From: Acidobacteriota bacterium | Lineage (GTDB): Bacteria; Acidobacteriota; Vicinamibacteria; Vicinamibacterales; UBA2999 | Direction: 5' to 3' | Assembly (NCBI GenBank): GCA_947482665.1 | Contig: CANKJK010000001.1 | Location: forward strand, 186,001 to 250,000 | Length of the DNA stretch: 64,000 nt | Shown: positions 8,739 to 16,165 of the stretch, piece by piece | Layout of the letters: the number at the start of each line of letters is the position of its first letter | Position numbering within the stretch: position 1 is the first letter of the stretch | Notes under the pieces: generated by a model | Database searches by the model: none | Seen by the model: only the letters and a program-made list of their open reading frames with translations | Told to the model about the DNA's origin: nothing | Made by a program: the position numbers and the translations under genes

Positions 8739-9365
8739 ATGGTGCGCCACCGTGCCCACCGCACCCTCGAGAACGCGTGTCGCCGGGAGGGATTCCGGCG
8801 CATCGCGGGTACCGATGAGGTCGGACGCGGCTGCCTCGCTGGCCCAGTGCTGGCGGCAGCCGTCGTACTCGACCCCGCTCGGCACATCCCCGGACTCGCC
8901 GATTCAAAACTTCTCACCGACCGTGCGCGCGAGCGGCTGTACGACAGCATCGCCGAGCGCGCCGTGTCCTGGGCGGTGGGGTCGGCTTCGCCCGATGAGA
9001 TCGATCGCCTTAACATTCACCGCGCCTCGCTCGAGGCGATGAGACGCGCCGTGGTGGCCCTTGCACCCCCTCCTGACCTGGTGCTCGTGGACGCGTTCAC
9101 CATTCCAGAACTGCCGGTAGACCAGCGCGCCGTGCCGCATGGCGATCTGCGCTGCGCGGCGATAGCCGCCGCGTCGATCATGGCGAAGGTGACTCGGGAT
9201 CGGCTCATGCGCCTCCATCACGAGACGGATCCGCGATATGGCTACGACCGCCACAAAGGCTATGGGACCGCGGCGCATCTTCAGGCGCTCCGGCAGTACG
9301 GCTGGTCGCCGCTGCATCGCCGCTCATTCGCTCCGGTCGCCCTGGCGGGCGCAGGGCCACGCTGA
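8739..9365 (+). CDS. rnhB: Ribonuclease HII
   Basis: Removes ribonucleotides and RNA primers from DNA by cutting RNA in RNA-DNA hybrids. The 208-residue protein has the two N-terminal catalytic acids in GTDEVGRG (Asp26, Glu27), LADSKLLTDRARE, the LVDAF aspartate near residue 118, AAASIMAKVTRDR, and YGYDRHKGYGT near the end. ATG 8739 gives a normal length; the open frame extends far upstream only as rplS shadow. Its stop and the next ATG share a base (TGATG). Confidence 0.95.
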   Translation: MVRHRAHRTLENACRREGFRRIAGTDEVGRGCLAGPVLAAAVVLDPARHIPGLADSKLLTDRARERLYDSIAERAVSWAVGSASPDEIDRLNIHRASLEAMRRAVVALAPPPDLVLVDAFTIPELPVDQRAVPHGDLRCAAIAAASIMAKVTRDRLMRLHHETDPRYGYDRHKGYGTAAHLQALRQYGWSPLHRRSFAPVALAGAGPR

Positions 9366-10342
9366 TGGGTCTGGACCGCATCCATACGCTGCGGCGGGCT
9401 GACGCGCTCGTGCGGACCGGGCAGCTCGCCGAGGCGCGCGAGTGCCTGGTCGCGCTCGCCGCCGAGGCGCCGGATGATTGGAGTGTCGTGCAGGCGGCGG
9501 CGGACCTCTGCCGCCGGACTGGCCGCGCACGCGACGCGGTCCGGCTCTGGCTGGGGATGGCGCGGCACTTCGCCCGATCCGGCGTGCCGGGTCGCGCGGA
9601 GCAGATCTATGAGGACGTTCGGCAACTCGCGCCGGACGATCGCGCGGCGACGTTTCGGCTCGCGGAATTGGCGTCTGCGGCGGGTGATCGTGAGCGGGCG
9701 CGTCTCCTGCTCGCCGAGGTCGTGCAGTCAGCCGGCGTGGGGCCGGGCCCGTCCGTGACCGGAGCGCCCGGTACCGAGGCGGTCGTGGCCAGCCTGACGG
9801 CCGGGCGGTTTGAGGACGCGCGGATGGCACTCGTGCGGCTCGTGGTGGCGTCGCGCGGTGTCGACCCAGCTCTCACTCAGGCGTGGCTGGACGCCACCGC
9901 CCGTGACCCGGGCGCCATGACAGCCCTCGCCATGGCGCTGTCCGACGTCTGCCTGGTAGCCGGGGATGCCAGCGGGTCCGTGCAGGTGCTGCGCGAGTTC
10001 CTGGCGAGGGCCCCAGGGGAGCCAGAGGTGCTGCGCCATCTGGTGGCGATGGCGCTCGAGGCCGGTGCTGGTGCCCCGGTGCTTGACGCGCAGGCCGAAC
10101 TGGCTGAGGCGCTGCTGCAGCGAGGATGCGCGGCCGATGCGTTATCCGTCGCAGAAGATCTGGTGGCGCGTCTCCCGGACACGGCGAACCGCGCGCGGCT
10201 CGAGCGGGTTCGGGCCGCGGTGGCCGCGGCGGGACACGTCGGGCAGACGGTGGAGTCCCCTGAGGCCCAGCCTGCAGCTGCGGTGACCGAGGGCCTGCTG
10301 CGCGACCTCAGTGATGCGCTTGAGGCCCTCGGGACCCCATGA
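9365..10342 (+). CDS. TPR-like protein of unknown function
   Basis: A 325-residue soluble, alanine/arginine-rich helical protein without signal peptide. The first 120 residues look like tetratricopeptide helices (A-x-x-L-V-x-x-G-x-x-x-E-A-R patterns, e.g. ALVRTGQLAEAREC and AGDRERARLLLAEV), and the rest continues as degenerate helical repeats. It is locked in a coupled chain: TGATG overlap with rnhB and ATGA overlap with the small membrane protein that follows. No catalytic motif is visible and I cannot assign a function; a scaffold role is only a guess. Confidence 0.75.
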   Translation: MGLDRIHTLRRADALVRTGQLAEARECLVALAAEAPDDWSVVQAAADLCRRTGRARDAVRLWLGMARHFARSGVPGRAEQIYEDVRQLAPDDRAATFRLAELASAAGDRERARLLLAEVVQSAGVGPGPSVTGAPGTEAVVASLTAGRFEDARMALVRLVVASRGVDPALTQAWLDATARDPGAMTALAMALSDVCLVAGDASGSVQVLREFLARAPGEPEVLRHLVAMALEAGAGAPVLDAQAELAEALLQRGCAADALSVAEDLVARLPDTANRARLERVRAAVAAAGHVGQTVESPEAQPAAAVTEGLLRDLSDALEALGTP

Positions 10343-10608
10343 CATTGGTCCGTCGGGTTCTGTGGGTCGTGCTGTTCCTGGAGGTAGGGCTGCTGTTGGC
10401 CGTCGTGCCGTGGTCAATCTACTGGGACCGGAACTACTTTACCCAGGCGATGCCCTGGCTCAGACCGGCCATCGGGAATAACTACGTGCGCGGGGCCGTG
10501 TCCGGGCTGGGCATCGTGAATCTCGTGGCGGCAATCGTGGATGCGTTGTCGCTGGGCCGGGCCGTGAAAGCGGCGTGGGCGGACGCTGTCAGGCGCGCGC
10601 ACGAATGA
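10339..10608 (+). CDS. Small two-helix membrane protein, unknown
   Basis: An 89-residue protein with a hydrophobic N-terminal helix (about residues 7-25, VLWVVLFLEVGLLLAVVPW). An aromatic loop follows (WDRNYFTQAMPWL), then a second hydrophobic stretch (about 50-70). The C-terminus is basic. The composition fits an inner-membrane protein with a short periplasmic loop. It overlaps the upstream TPR gene by ATGA and the downstream ThiE-like gene in the same way, so co-translation is likely. Family not recognised. Confidence 0.7.
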   Translation: MTLVRRVLWVVLFLEVGLLLAVVPWSIYWDRNYFTQAMPWLRPAIGNNYVRGAVSGLGIVNLVAAIVDALSLGRAVKAAWADAVRRAHE

Positions 10609-11255
10609 CCTGGCCACCGCGGTGCGCGCTGGTCACGGACCGTGGGCGCTGGGGTTCTGAATGGCGCCGCGCCATTCCCGCGCTCGCGGGTCGGGCTGCC
10701 GAAGCCGGCGTGGATCTCTTCCAGGTACGGGAGTACGGCCTGGAGACGAGGGCGCTGGCGTCGCTCGTGGCCGCCTGCCGGGAAGCGATGGCCGGTAGCC
10801 GAACGCGTTTGCTGGTGAACGACCGGCTGGATGTGGCGCTGGCGGAAGGTGCCGACGGCGTGCACCTGCCTGGTCACGGCCTGGGCGTCGCTGAGGTGCG
10901 CCTCCAGGTGCCTGAGGGGTTCCTGATCGGGCGGAGCGTGCGCGGGCCGGAGGCGGCCGCGGGCGAGTCCGGCATGGCCGATGTGCTGGTGTTTGGCACC
11001 GTCTTTCAGACGGTCTCCAAGCCGGGAGTGGTTCCCGCCGGTCTGAGAGGGCTGGCGCGGGTGACCGCTCTCAGCAGGGTTCCGGTACTGGCCATTGGCG
11101 GGGTGAACGAGGCCGTGCTCGGGGATCTGGCACTGGCGGGTGCCGCCGGGATTGCGGCGATTGGCTGGCTGCAGGTGGAGAGCACTGCGGAAATGCGCCG
11201 GCGTGTCCTGGCGGTGCGCTCTGCGTTTGATACACTCGGGCGGCAGCTCCCATGA
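10605..11255 (+). CDS. ThiE/TenI-like phosphate-barrel protein, divergent
   Basis: A 216-residue TIM-barrel of the thiamine phosphate synthase/TenI superfamily. Visible signatures are LFQVREYG, LLVNDRLDVAL, ADGVHLPGHGL, VFGTVFQTVSKPG and VLAIGGVNE. Compared with true ThiE, the lysine of the QxREK pyrophosphate-binding motif is tyrosine, and the T-x-T-K loop is reduced to TVSK. A second and more orthodox ThiE is encoded at 39265. This copy may therefore be a TenI-like or moonlighting homologue; it is not linked to other thi genes. ATG 10605 overlaps the preceding stop (ATGA). Confidence 0.75.
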   Translation: MTWPPRCALVTDRGRWGSEWRRAIPALAGRAAEAGVDLFQVREYGLETRALASLVAACREAMAGSRTRLLVNDRLDVALAEGADGVHLPGHGLGVAEVRLQVPEGFLIGRSVRGPEAAAGESGMADVLVFGTVFQTVSKPGVVPAGLRGLARVTALSRVPVLAIGGVNEAVLGDLALAGAAGIAAIGWLQVESTAEMRRRVLAVRSAFDTLGRQLP

Positions 11256-12016
11256 CATCCGGCGTCTCTTCTGCTGACTTCGGACCGCGCCTCAAACGCG
11301 CGCGTGAAGCTCGGGGGACCACCCTCCGGGAGATTGCCGCGCGTACGAAGATCGCGGCGTCTGCCCTGGAGGCGCTGGAGCGGAATGATATTTCCCGCCT
11401 GCCTGGCGGCATCTTCGGTCGTGCCTTTGTCCGCGCGTATGCCGTGGAGGTCGGACTCGACCCCGAACAGACCATCCGCGAGTTTCTCGAGGCCTTCCCG
11501 CACGATACCGTGACGGTCGGCAGCCCGTATGTGGCCTCCGAAGACCACGCGGCGGTCGAAGGCTCCCGACGCAGTGCGCAGACGGCGCTGAAACTCGCCG
11601 TGATTTCCGTGCCGGTCGTCGTGGCGATTATCTATTTCACGATGGCGCGTGCCTCGGCGCCCGCACAGCCCCCACCAGCGCCGGTGGCCGAGCCCGTGCC
11701 CGTGGCCATGCCGGCACCGCCGCCACCACAGGGCGCGGCAGTCAGCGAGGCGCCACTCTCGATCGAGTTGGTGGCCACCGCTCCCGTGGGCGTGACGATC
11801 ATCGCCGACGGAGTCGCCGAGGCGGCGCGCACGATGGTGGTCGGCGAGCGGCGCGCGCTGGCCGTGGAGCGCGGCCTGACGCTGAGCATGACGAACGCCG
11901 CTGCGCTGCAGGTGACCATCAACGGCCAGCCCACCGTCCCTCTCGGGGGAGCTGGCGAGATGCGCACCGTACAGATTGATCGCGATTCCATGGCATCGCT
12001 GCTGGCTCCCCGGTAG
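11252..12016 (+). CDS. RodZ-like helix-turn-helix membrane protein
   Basis: A 254-residue bitopic protein. An N-terminal Xre-type helix-turn-helix (about 10-75, with LKRAREARGTTLREIAARTKI and IFGRAFVRAYA) is followed by a linker. A single membrane helix lies at about 112-130, then a proline/alanine-rich stretch, then a C-terminal beta domain resembling DUF4115. This is the architecture of RodZ, which links the MreB cytoskeleton to the cell wall machinery. It overlaps the ThiE-like gene by ATGA. The assignment rests on domain order; mre genes are not in the window. Confidence 0.8.
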   Translation: MTSGVSSADFGPRLKRAREARGTTLREIAARTKIAASALEALERNDISRLPGGIFGRAFVRAYAVEVGLDPEQTIREFLEAFPHDTVTVGSPYVASEDHAAVEGSRRSAQTALKLAVISVPVVVAIIYFTMARASAPAQPPPAPVAEPVPVAMPAPPPPQGAAVSEAPLSIELVATAPVGVTIIADGVAEAARTMVVGERRALAVERGLTLSMTNAAALQVTINGQPTVPLGGAGEMRTVQIDRDSMASLLAPR

Positions 12017-12033
12017 TTCCCCCGCATACGGCC

Positions 12034-12744
12034 GTGACAGGCCTTTCCCCGCTGCTGACGCTCTTCCAGGCCGGTGACGTCGAGCTGGATGTCCGCCGTC
12101 TGGCCGCGCGGGGCGGTCTCATGCCGCACGGGCGCGACGACATCGCGCTGCTGGCCCTGCTGACCCGTGACCGCGACGCCAACGTCGCCGACATCGCACG
12201 CGCCAGTCTCGCGCGGTACCCGCCGCCGCTGGTGGCGGAAGTCGGTGAGGAGCTTGGTCTCAACCTGTCCGCGCTCGAATCCGCGCCTGCCACGCCCCCG
12301 CCGACCTCCGAGGTTCCGCCCAGGGATGACCAGAGCACGGCGGAGTCGGTCAGGAGCCGCATCCTGGGAATGGGCGTGGCTGAGCGGCTGGTGCTGGCGT
12401 TGCGCGGGGGGCGGCCCGAGCGCATGGTGCTCGCGGGCGACCCGGCGAAGGCGGTGGCGCTCGCGGTGCTGAGCAATCCCGGTCTGCACGAAGCGGAAGT
12501 CGAGAGCCTCGCACGCCAGGCTCAGGTGCACGAAGACCTCTTGCGCGCGATCGCCGGTCAGCGCGCGTGGGTGCGCCACTACGGTGTGGTGGTGTCGCTG
12601 GTCCGGAATGCCAGGACACCGGCTGCCGTCTCCCTGCTTCTGCTGCCGCGCCTGCAGGACCGTGACCTGCGGCTGGCCTCAACGGACCGCAACATCCCGG
12701 ACATCGTGCGGGTACGTGCCCGGCGGAAGCTGCTCGGCGGCTAA
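12034..12744 (+). CDS. Conserved-looking helical protein, unknown
   Basis: A 236-residue protein with no signal peptide or membrane segment. It is leucine/alanine-rich with repeated helical units (LLALLTRDRDANVADIARASLARYP; VLSNPGLHEAEVESLARQ) reminiscent of HEAT-like repeats, split by a proline-rich linker near residues 85-100. The GTG start is 17 bases after the RodZ-like gene with the same orientation, so it probably ends that operon. Its TAA stop shares two bases with the stop of the convergent gene on the other strand. Function unassigned. Confidence 0.65.
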   Translation: MTGLSPLLTLFQAGDVELDVRRLAARGGLMPHGRDDIALLALLTRDRDANVADIARASLARYPPPLVAEVGEELGLNLSALESAPATPPPTSEVPPRDDQSTAESVRSRILGMGVAERLVLALRGGRPERMVLAGDPAKAVALAVLSNPGLHEAEVESLARQAQVHEDLLRAIAGQRAWVRHYGVVVSLVRNARTPAAVSLLLLPRLQDRDLRLASTDRNIPDIVRVRARRKLLGG

Positions 12745-13058
12745 CGGCGGGTGCGGCGGGGCTTGTCCGCAAACTCCTTCCGGAGGTCGTTCAGTCCTTC
12801 CATGTAGACGGTCGCGCGTTCACGCGTCTCTTCGTCGGGCAGCAGTCGGAGCAGCGCGATCGCGTGCTGCAGGTCGGCCTCGATCGTCGCCGCGGCGGTG
12901 GCGAAGTAGATGCGCCGGATTTCCGCGAGCATGGCCTCCGGCGTGGCGGGCGTCTTGCCGAGCGCCTTCAGGGGAACGAAACTCGCGGGCTGGGGCGAGG
13001 CCGGCTCGGCCCGACGCTTCACAGTCCGGACCGTACGCGGGGATTTCTTTACTGCCAC
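12741..13058 (-). CDS. Small basic protein, unknown
   Basis: A 105-residue protein with a lysine/arginine-rich N-terminus (MAVKKSPRTVRTVKRR), a predicted helical core (AMLAEIRRIYFATAAATIEADLQHAIALLRLLP) and a basic end. GTG 13058 is preceded by GGAGGG at good spacing, which decides the start over a longer upstream frame lying inside the kinase gene. It overlaps the end of the GHMP kinase by 10 bases, so the two are probably co-translated. It might bind nucleic acid; I do not recognise the family. Confidence 0.65.
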   Translation of the reverse strand: MAVKKSPRTVRTVKRRAEPASPQPASFVPLKALGKTPATPEAMLAEIRRIYFATAAATIEADLQHAIALLRLLPDEETRERATVYMEGLNDLRKEFADKPRRTRR

Positions 13059-14065
13059 TGGAGACCCTCCGTTTCGATGGAGAAGGGGAGCAGGCGCGCG
13101 CCTCCCGCCTCGAGCGCCGCGGCGACCGCGGCGTGACGATCTGGGGGTGTGAGGCAAAACAGGCACCCGCCGCCACCTGCGCCACAGACCTTGCCGGCGG
13201 TGGCCCCGGCGGACCCGGCGGCCTGCATCAGGCGGTCGATTGTGGGGGTGGTGACGCCGGGCGCGAGCCGCGTCCGATTGGCCCATTCGGTGTTCACGGC
13301 GTCTGCGACGGCCGCCCAGTCCTCGCGCGCAAGGGCCTCGCGCATCACGACCGCCGTGTCGCGGATCCGTTCGAAGCAGTCGAAGATGAAGCGGTCGCCA
13401 TCAAGGTGGCGGCGCGTGATCTCCCAGTTGTTGGTGCCGGAGTTGTGCGGCTCGCCCGTGTAGCACAGCACGATGCGGTCCTCGAGTGCTGCAGGCAACA
13501 CGGGTAAGGCGACGCGCCGGGGCGCTTCGAGGCCGAGTTCAATGGCCGCCACCCCGCCATAGAGCGCCGGGCGGTAGTCCTGCACGCCTGTCGGAACGCG
13601 GATCGTCTGGCACTCGACGTTCTTGACGATTTCAAGCAGCGTCTCCCCGTCGGGTTCTGCGCCAATGGCGCGACCAAACGCCGCGCCGACGGCGACGGCC
13701 AGCGCAGAGGAGCCCGCGATGCCCGCACCCGCGGGGGAGGCACAGTCCGTCGTCAGGGTGAAGCCGTTCCGCGTGACGGCGCCGGTGTGGTCTCGACCCA
13801 GGAAGGCGTGGGCGAGGAGCGTGAGGAGCCGAAGGTCGCTGGGGTCACGAAGATCAGACTCGGGTGTGCGTGTGACCTGCCGGCCGGTGTCAATGGAGTG
13901 GAAGACCCGGAGTCCGTCGGTCCGCGGCTCGAGACGCGCGCGTGCGCGCAGACTAATGGCGGCATTGAGCGTTTGCGCGCCCTCGTGAAAGAGGTACAGC
14001 GGCCAGATGTCGAGCGTGCCGCCGGCCAGATCAATTCGGGTGGGTGCCGAGGACTCGATGATCAC
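13049..14065 (-). CDS. GHMP-family sugar kinase
   Basis: A 338-residue GHMP kinase. It starts with the substrate/fold motif SSAPTRIDLAGGTLDIWP and has the ATP loop SPAGAGIAGSSALAVAV (about 110-125) and the C-terminal motif KVCGAGGGGCLFC. The closest families I know are the heptose-7-phosphate kinase HddA and fucokinase-type enzymes. No heptose or GDP-sugar genes lie next to it, so the substrate is open. GTG start 14065; the 58-base gap to divergent nagZ probably holds promoters for both. Confidence 0.85.
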   Translation of the reverse strand: MIIESSAPTRIDLAGGTLDIWPLYLFHEGAQTLNAAISLRARARLEPRTDGLRVFHSIDTGRQVTRTPESDLRDPSDLRLLTLLAHAFLGRDHTGAVTRNGFTLTTDCASPAGAGIAGSSALAVAVGAAFGRAIGAEPDGETLLEIVKNVECQTIRVPTGVQDYRPALYGGVAAIELGLEAPRRVALPVLPAALEDRIVLCYTGEPHNSGTNNWEITRRHLDGDRFIFDCFERIRDTAVVMREALAREDWAAVADAVNTEWANRTRLAPGVTTPTIDRLMQAAGSAGATAGKVCGAGGGGCLFCLTPPDRHAAVAAALEAGGARLLPFSIETEGLQWQ

Positions 14066-14111
14066 GTCCGTATCATCGCATCACTCTCGTCACTGAGGAC
14101 CGGTCGCTATC

Positions 14112-14117
14112 TATAAT
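14112..14117 (+). promoter_or_regulatory. -10 box directly before nagZ (candidate leaderless)
   Basis: A perfect TATAAT ends six bases before the GTG start of nagZ. A transcript from it would begin at or beside the start codon. There is no Shine-Dalgarno and no clear -35. Confidence 0.5.
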
Positions 14118-14123
14118 GACGAC

Positions 14124-15227
14124 GTGCCGTCGCCTCTACGTCGCGAGATCGGACAGCTGGTGTTCGGAAGTCTGTCCGGTCCCTCTGTGTCACCCGGGTT
14201 CGCGGCGCTGGCTCGCGAGTTTGGTCTCGGGGGCGTGACCCTCTTCCGGCGGAACATCGAGGAGCCGATGCAGGTCGCGGAACTCGCGCGCGAGATTCGG
14301 GGGCTCGTGCCGGGGACACCTCTGTGGGTGGCGATTGACCAGGAGGGCGGCCGGGTGGCGCGCCTCCGCGCGCCGTTTACAGAGTGGCCGCCCATGGCGA
14401 CGTTGGGCCGAAGCGGCGATCCGGAACTGTGCCGCCGGTTTGGGCGTGCGCTGGCCGCCGAACTGGCCGCGGTCGGTGTGACGCTGGACTACGCACCGGT
14501 GCTGGATGTGCATACCAATGCCGCCAATCCGATCATCGGTGACCGTGCGTTCTCGCATGACCCCGACGTTGTGGCGGCGTGCGGCACGATGGTCATCGAA
14601 GAGCTGCAGCGCGCGGGCGTGGCCGCGTGCGGGAAGCATTTTCCCGGGCATGGGGACACGGCCGTTGATTCGCACCTGGCCCTGCCGGTCGTCGAGCATC
14701 CGCCTGACCGTATCCGGCGCGTCGAGTGCGTGCCGTTCCGCGCGGCCATTGCGGCCAAGGTGGCGTTCATGATGACGGCGCACGTGCTGGTCCCGTCGAT
14801 GGATGCCGCTCTGCCAGCGACACTCTCGCGGCCGATCGTGGATGGGTTGCTCCGGCACGAACTGGGTTTCGAGGGCGTGATCCTGAGCGACGACCTGGAG
14901 ATGCGGGCGCTCGCGGACGGGTGGCCGCTCGGTGAGGCCGCCGTGCAGTCCATCGCGGCGGGTTGCGACGGCGTCCTGTTGTGCCGCGCCCTCAGTGAGG
15001 CGCGAGACCGCGATCTCGATGCCCATGCGGAAGTGCTTGAAGCGCTGGTGCACGCCGTCGAGGACGGGCGGATTCCGTATGCACGGTTCGATGACGCGCT
15101 GGTTCGGCAGCGGCAGGCCCGCGAGACCTTTCTGCGGACAGCGCCGCCCCCTCCCCGAACGTGGAGGACGGTCGTGGGGACGGAGGCGCATCGCCGGATC
15201 GCCGACGAGATGAGGCGGCACGCATGA
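14124..15227 (+). CDS. nagZ: Beta-N-acetylhexosaminidase NagZ (GH3)
   Basis: Cytoplasmic glycosidase that removes GlcNAc from anhydro-muropeptides during cell-wall recycling. The 367-residue protein shows AIDQEGGRVARL, the GH3 NagZ motif KHFPGHGDTAVDSH (about 171-184) with the His/Asp acid-base pair, and LSDDLEMRAL with the nucleophile Asp near 255. It lacks a signal peptide, as expected for NagZ. The start is GTG 14124 immediately after a TATAAT box. An ATGA overlap joins it to the LD-carboxypeptidase. Confidence 0.93.
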   Translation: MPSPLRREIGQLVFGSLSGPSVSPGFAALAREFGLGGVTLFRRNIEEPMQVAELAREIRGLVPGTPLWVAIDQEGGRVARLRAPFTEWPPMATLGRSGDPELCRRFGRALAAELAAVGVTLDYAPVLDVHTNAANPIIGDRAFSHDPDVVAACGTMVIEELQRAGVAACGKHFPGHGDTAVDSHLALPVVEHPPDRIRRVECVPFRAAIAAKVAFMMTAHVLVPSMDAALPATLSRPIVDGLLRHELGFEGVILSDDLEMRALADGWPLGEAAVQSIAAGCDGVLLCRALSEARDRDLDAHAEVLEALVHAVEDGRIPYARFDDALVRQRQARETFLRTAPPPPRTWRTVVGTEAHRRIADEMRRHA

Positions 15228-16165
15228 CGAACAACGTGTCGAGCCGGCTGCGTCCAGCGGTCGTCCGACCGGGCGCCCGGGTGGCTGTGGTCTCTCCATC
15301 GAGTCCGATTGATCGGGCGGAACTGGATCGTGGCCTCGACGGCCTGCGCGCGCTCGGATTCGAACCGGTCTGGGACGAGGACACACTCGCGAAGGACGGC
15401 TACGTGGCGGGACCAGCATCCTCGCGCGCAGCGGCGTTTCTGCGTGCCTGGGAGGACCCGACGGTCTCGGCACTGGTCGCCTCACGAGGCGGCTATGGCA
15501 GTGCGCAGATCCTGCCGTGGCTGGACCCCGCGCGGTTGCGCGCCACGCCCAAGCTCTTCATCGGCTATTCGGATACCACGGCCATCCTGACCTGGCTCAC
15601 GGTCCACTGTGGCCTGACGGCGCTACACGGCCCCATGATCGAGCGGCGCATCGCCGCGCTGGATGCCGGCGTGCATGTGGAGAGCCTGCGAGCGGCGTTG
15701 GCAGGGGGCGCTGCCGGGAGACTCATGGCACCGGCATCGGTGGAGGTGCTGCAACTCGGGGAGGCAGAAGGCCTGTTGCTGGGCGGCACCGTGGCGCTGC
15801 TCTGTGCCTCGCTCGGTACGCCGTACGCATTCATGCCGCCAGCCGGCTCGGTGCTCTTCCTTGAAGACGTGCAGGAGCGCCCGTTCCGGCTCGACCGCAT
15901 GCTGACGCAGTTGCGCCTGGCCGGCGTGTTCGACCGCGCCAGTGCCGTGGTGTTCGGCGACATGCCTGGCTGTGACGATGCGGGAGGGCTCACCGCCCGG
16001 GAGGTGGCCGCGTGTGTGCTGCGCGACTTCAGGGGGCCGGTGCTCTGGGGCTTCCCCTCGGGCCACACGACTGGTCCGCTGTGGACGCTGCCGCTCGGCG
16101 TGCGCGTCCGCGTGGTGACAGGCGCCACGCCTGGGGTGATTGTGGACGAAGAGGCGGTGGTGTGA
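15224..16165 (+). CDS. ldcA: Muramoyltetrapeptide LD-carboxypeptidase (S66)
   Basis: Trims the terminal D-Ala from recycled tetrapeptides in the cytoplasm. The 313-residue protein has the S66 features: RGGYGSAQILPWLD, the nucleophile serine in GYSDTT (near 115), the glutamate in FLEDVQERPFRLDR, and the histidine in FPSGHTTGP. It sits between nagZ and mpl, which supports a recycling role rather than MccF-type microcin immunity. ATG 15224 overlaps the nagZ stop; its own stop overlaps the mpl ATG. Confidence 0.9.
   Translation: MTNNVSSRLRPAVVRPGARVAVVSPSSPIDRAELDRGLDGLRALGFEPVWDEDTLAKDGYVAGPASSRAAAFLRAWEDPTVSALVASRGGYGSAQILPWLDPARLRATPKLFIGYSDTTAILTWLTVHCGLTALHGPMIERRIAALDAGVHVESLRAALAGGAAGRLMAPASVEVLQLGEAEGLLLGGTVALLCASLGTPYAFMPPAGSVLFLEDVQERPFRLDRMLTQLRLAGVFDRASAVVFGDMPGCDDAGGLTAREVAACVLRDFRGPVLWGFPSGHTTGPLWTLPLGVRVRVVTGATPGVIVDEEAVV

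Noticed and set aside
10605-11255. First ThiE-like gene as a decayed pseudogene
   Set aside because: The frame is intact with a full barrel and conserved glycine loops; altered residues suggest divergence, not decay.
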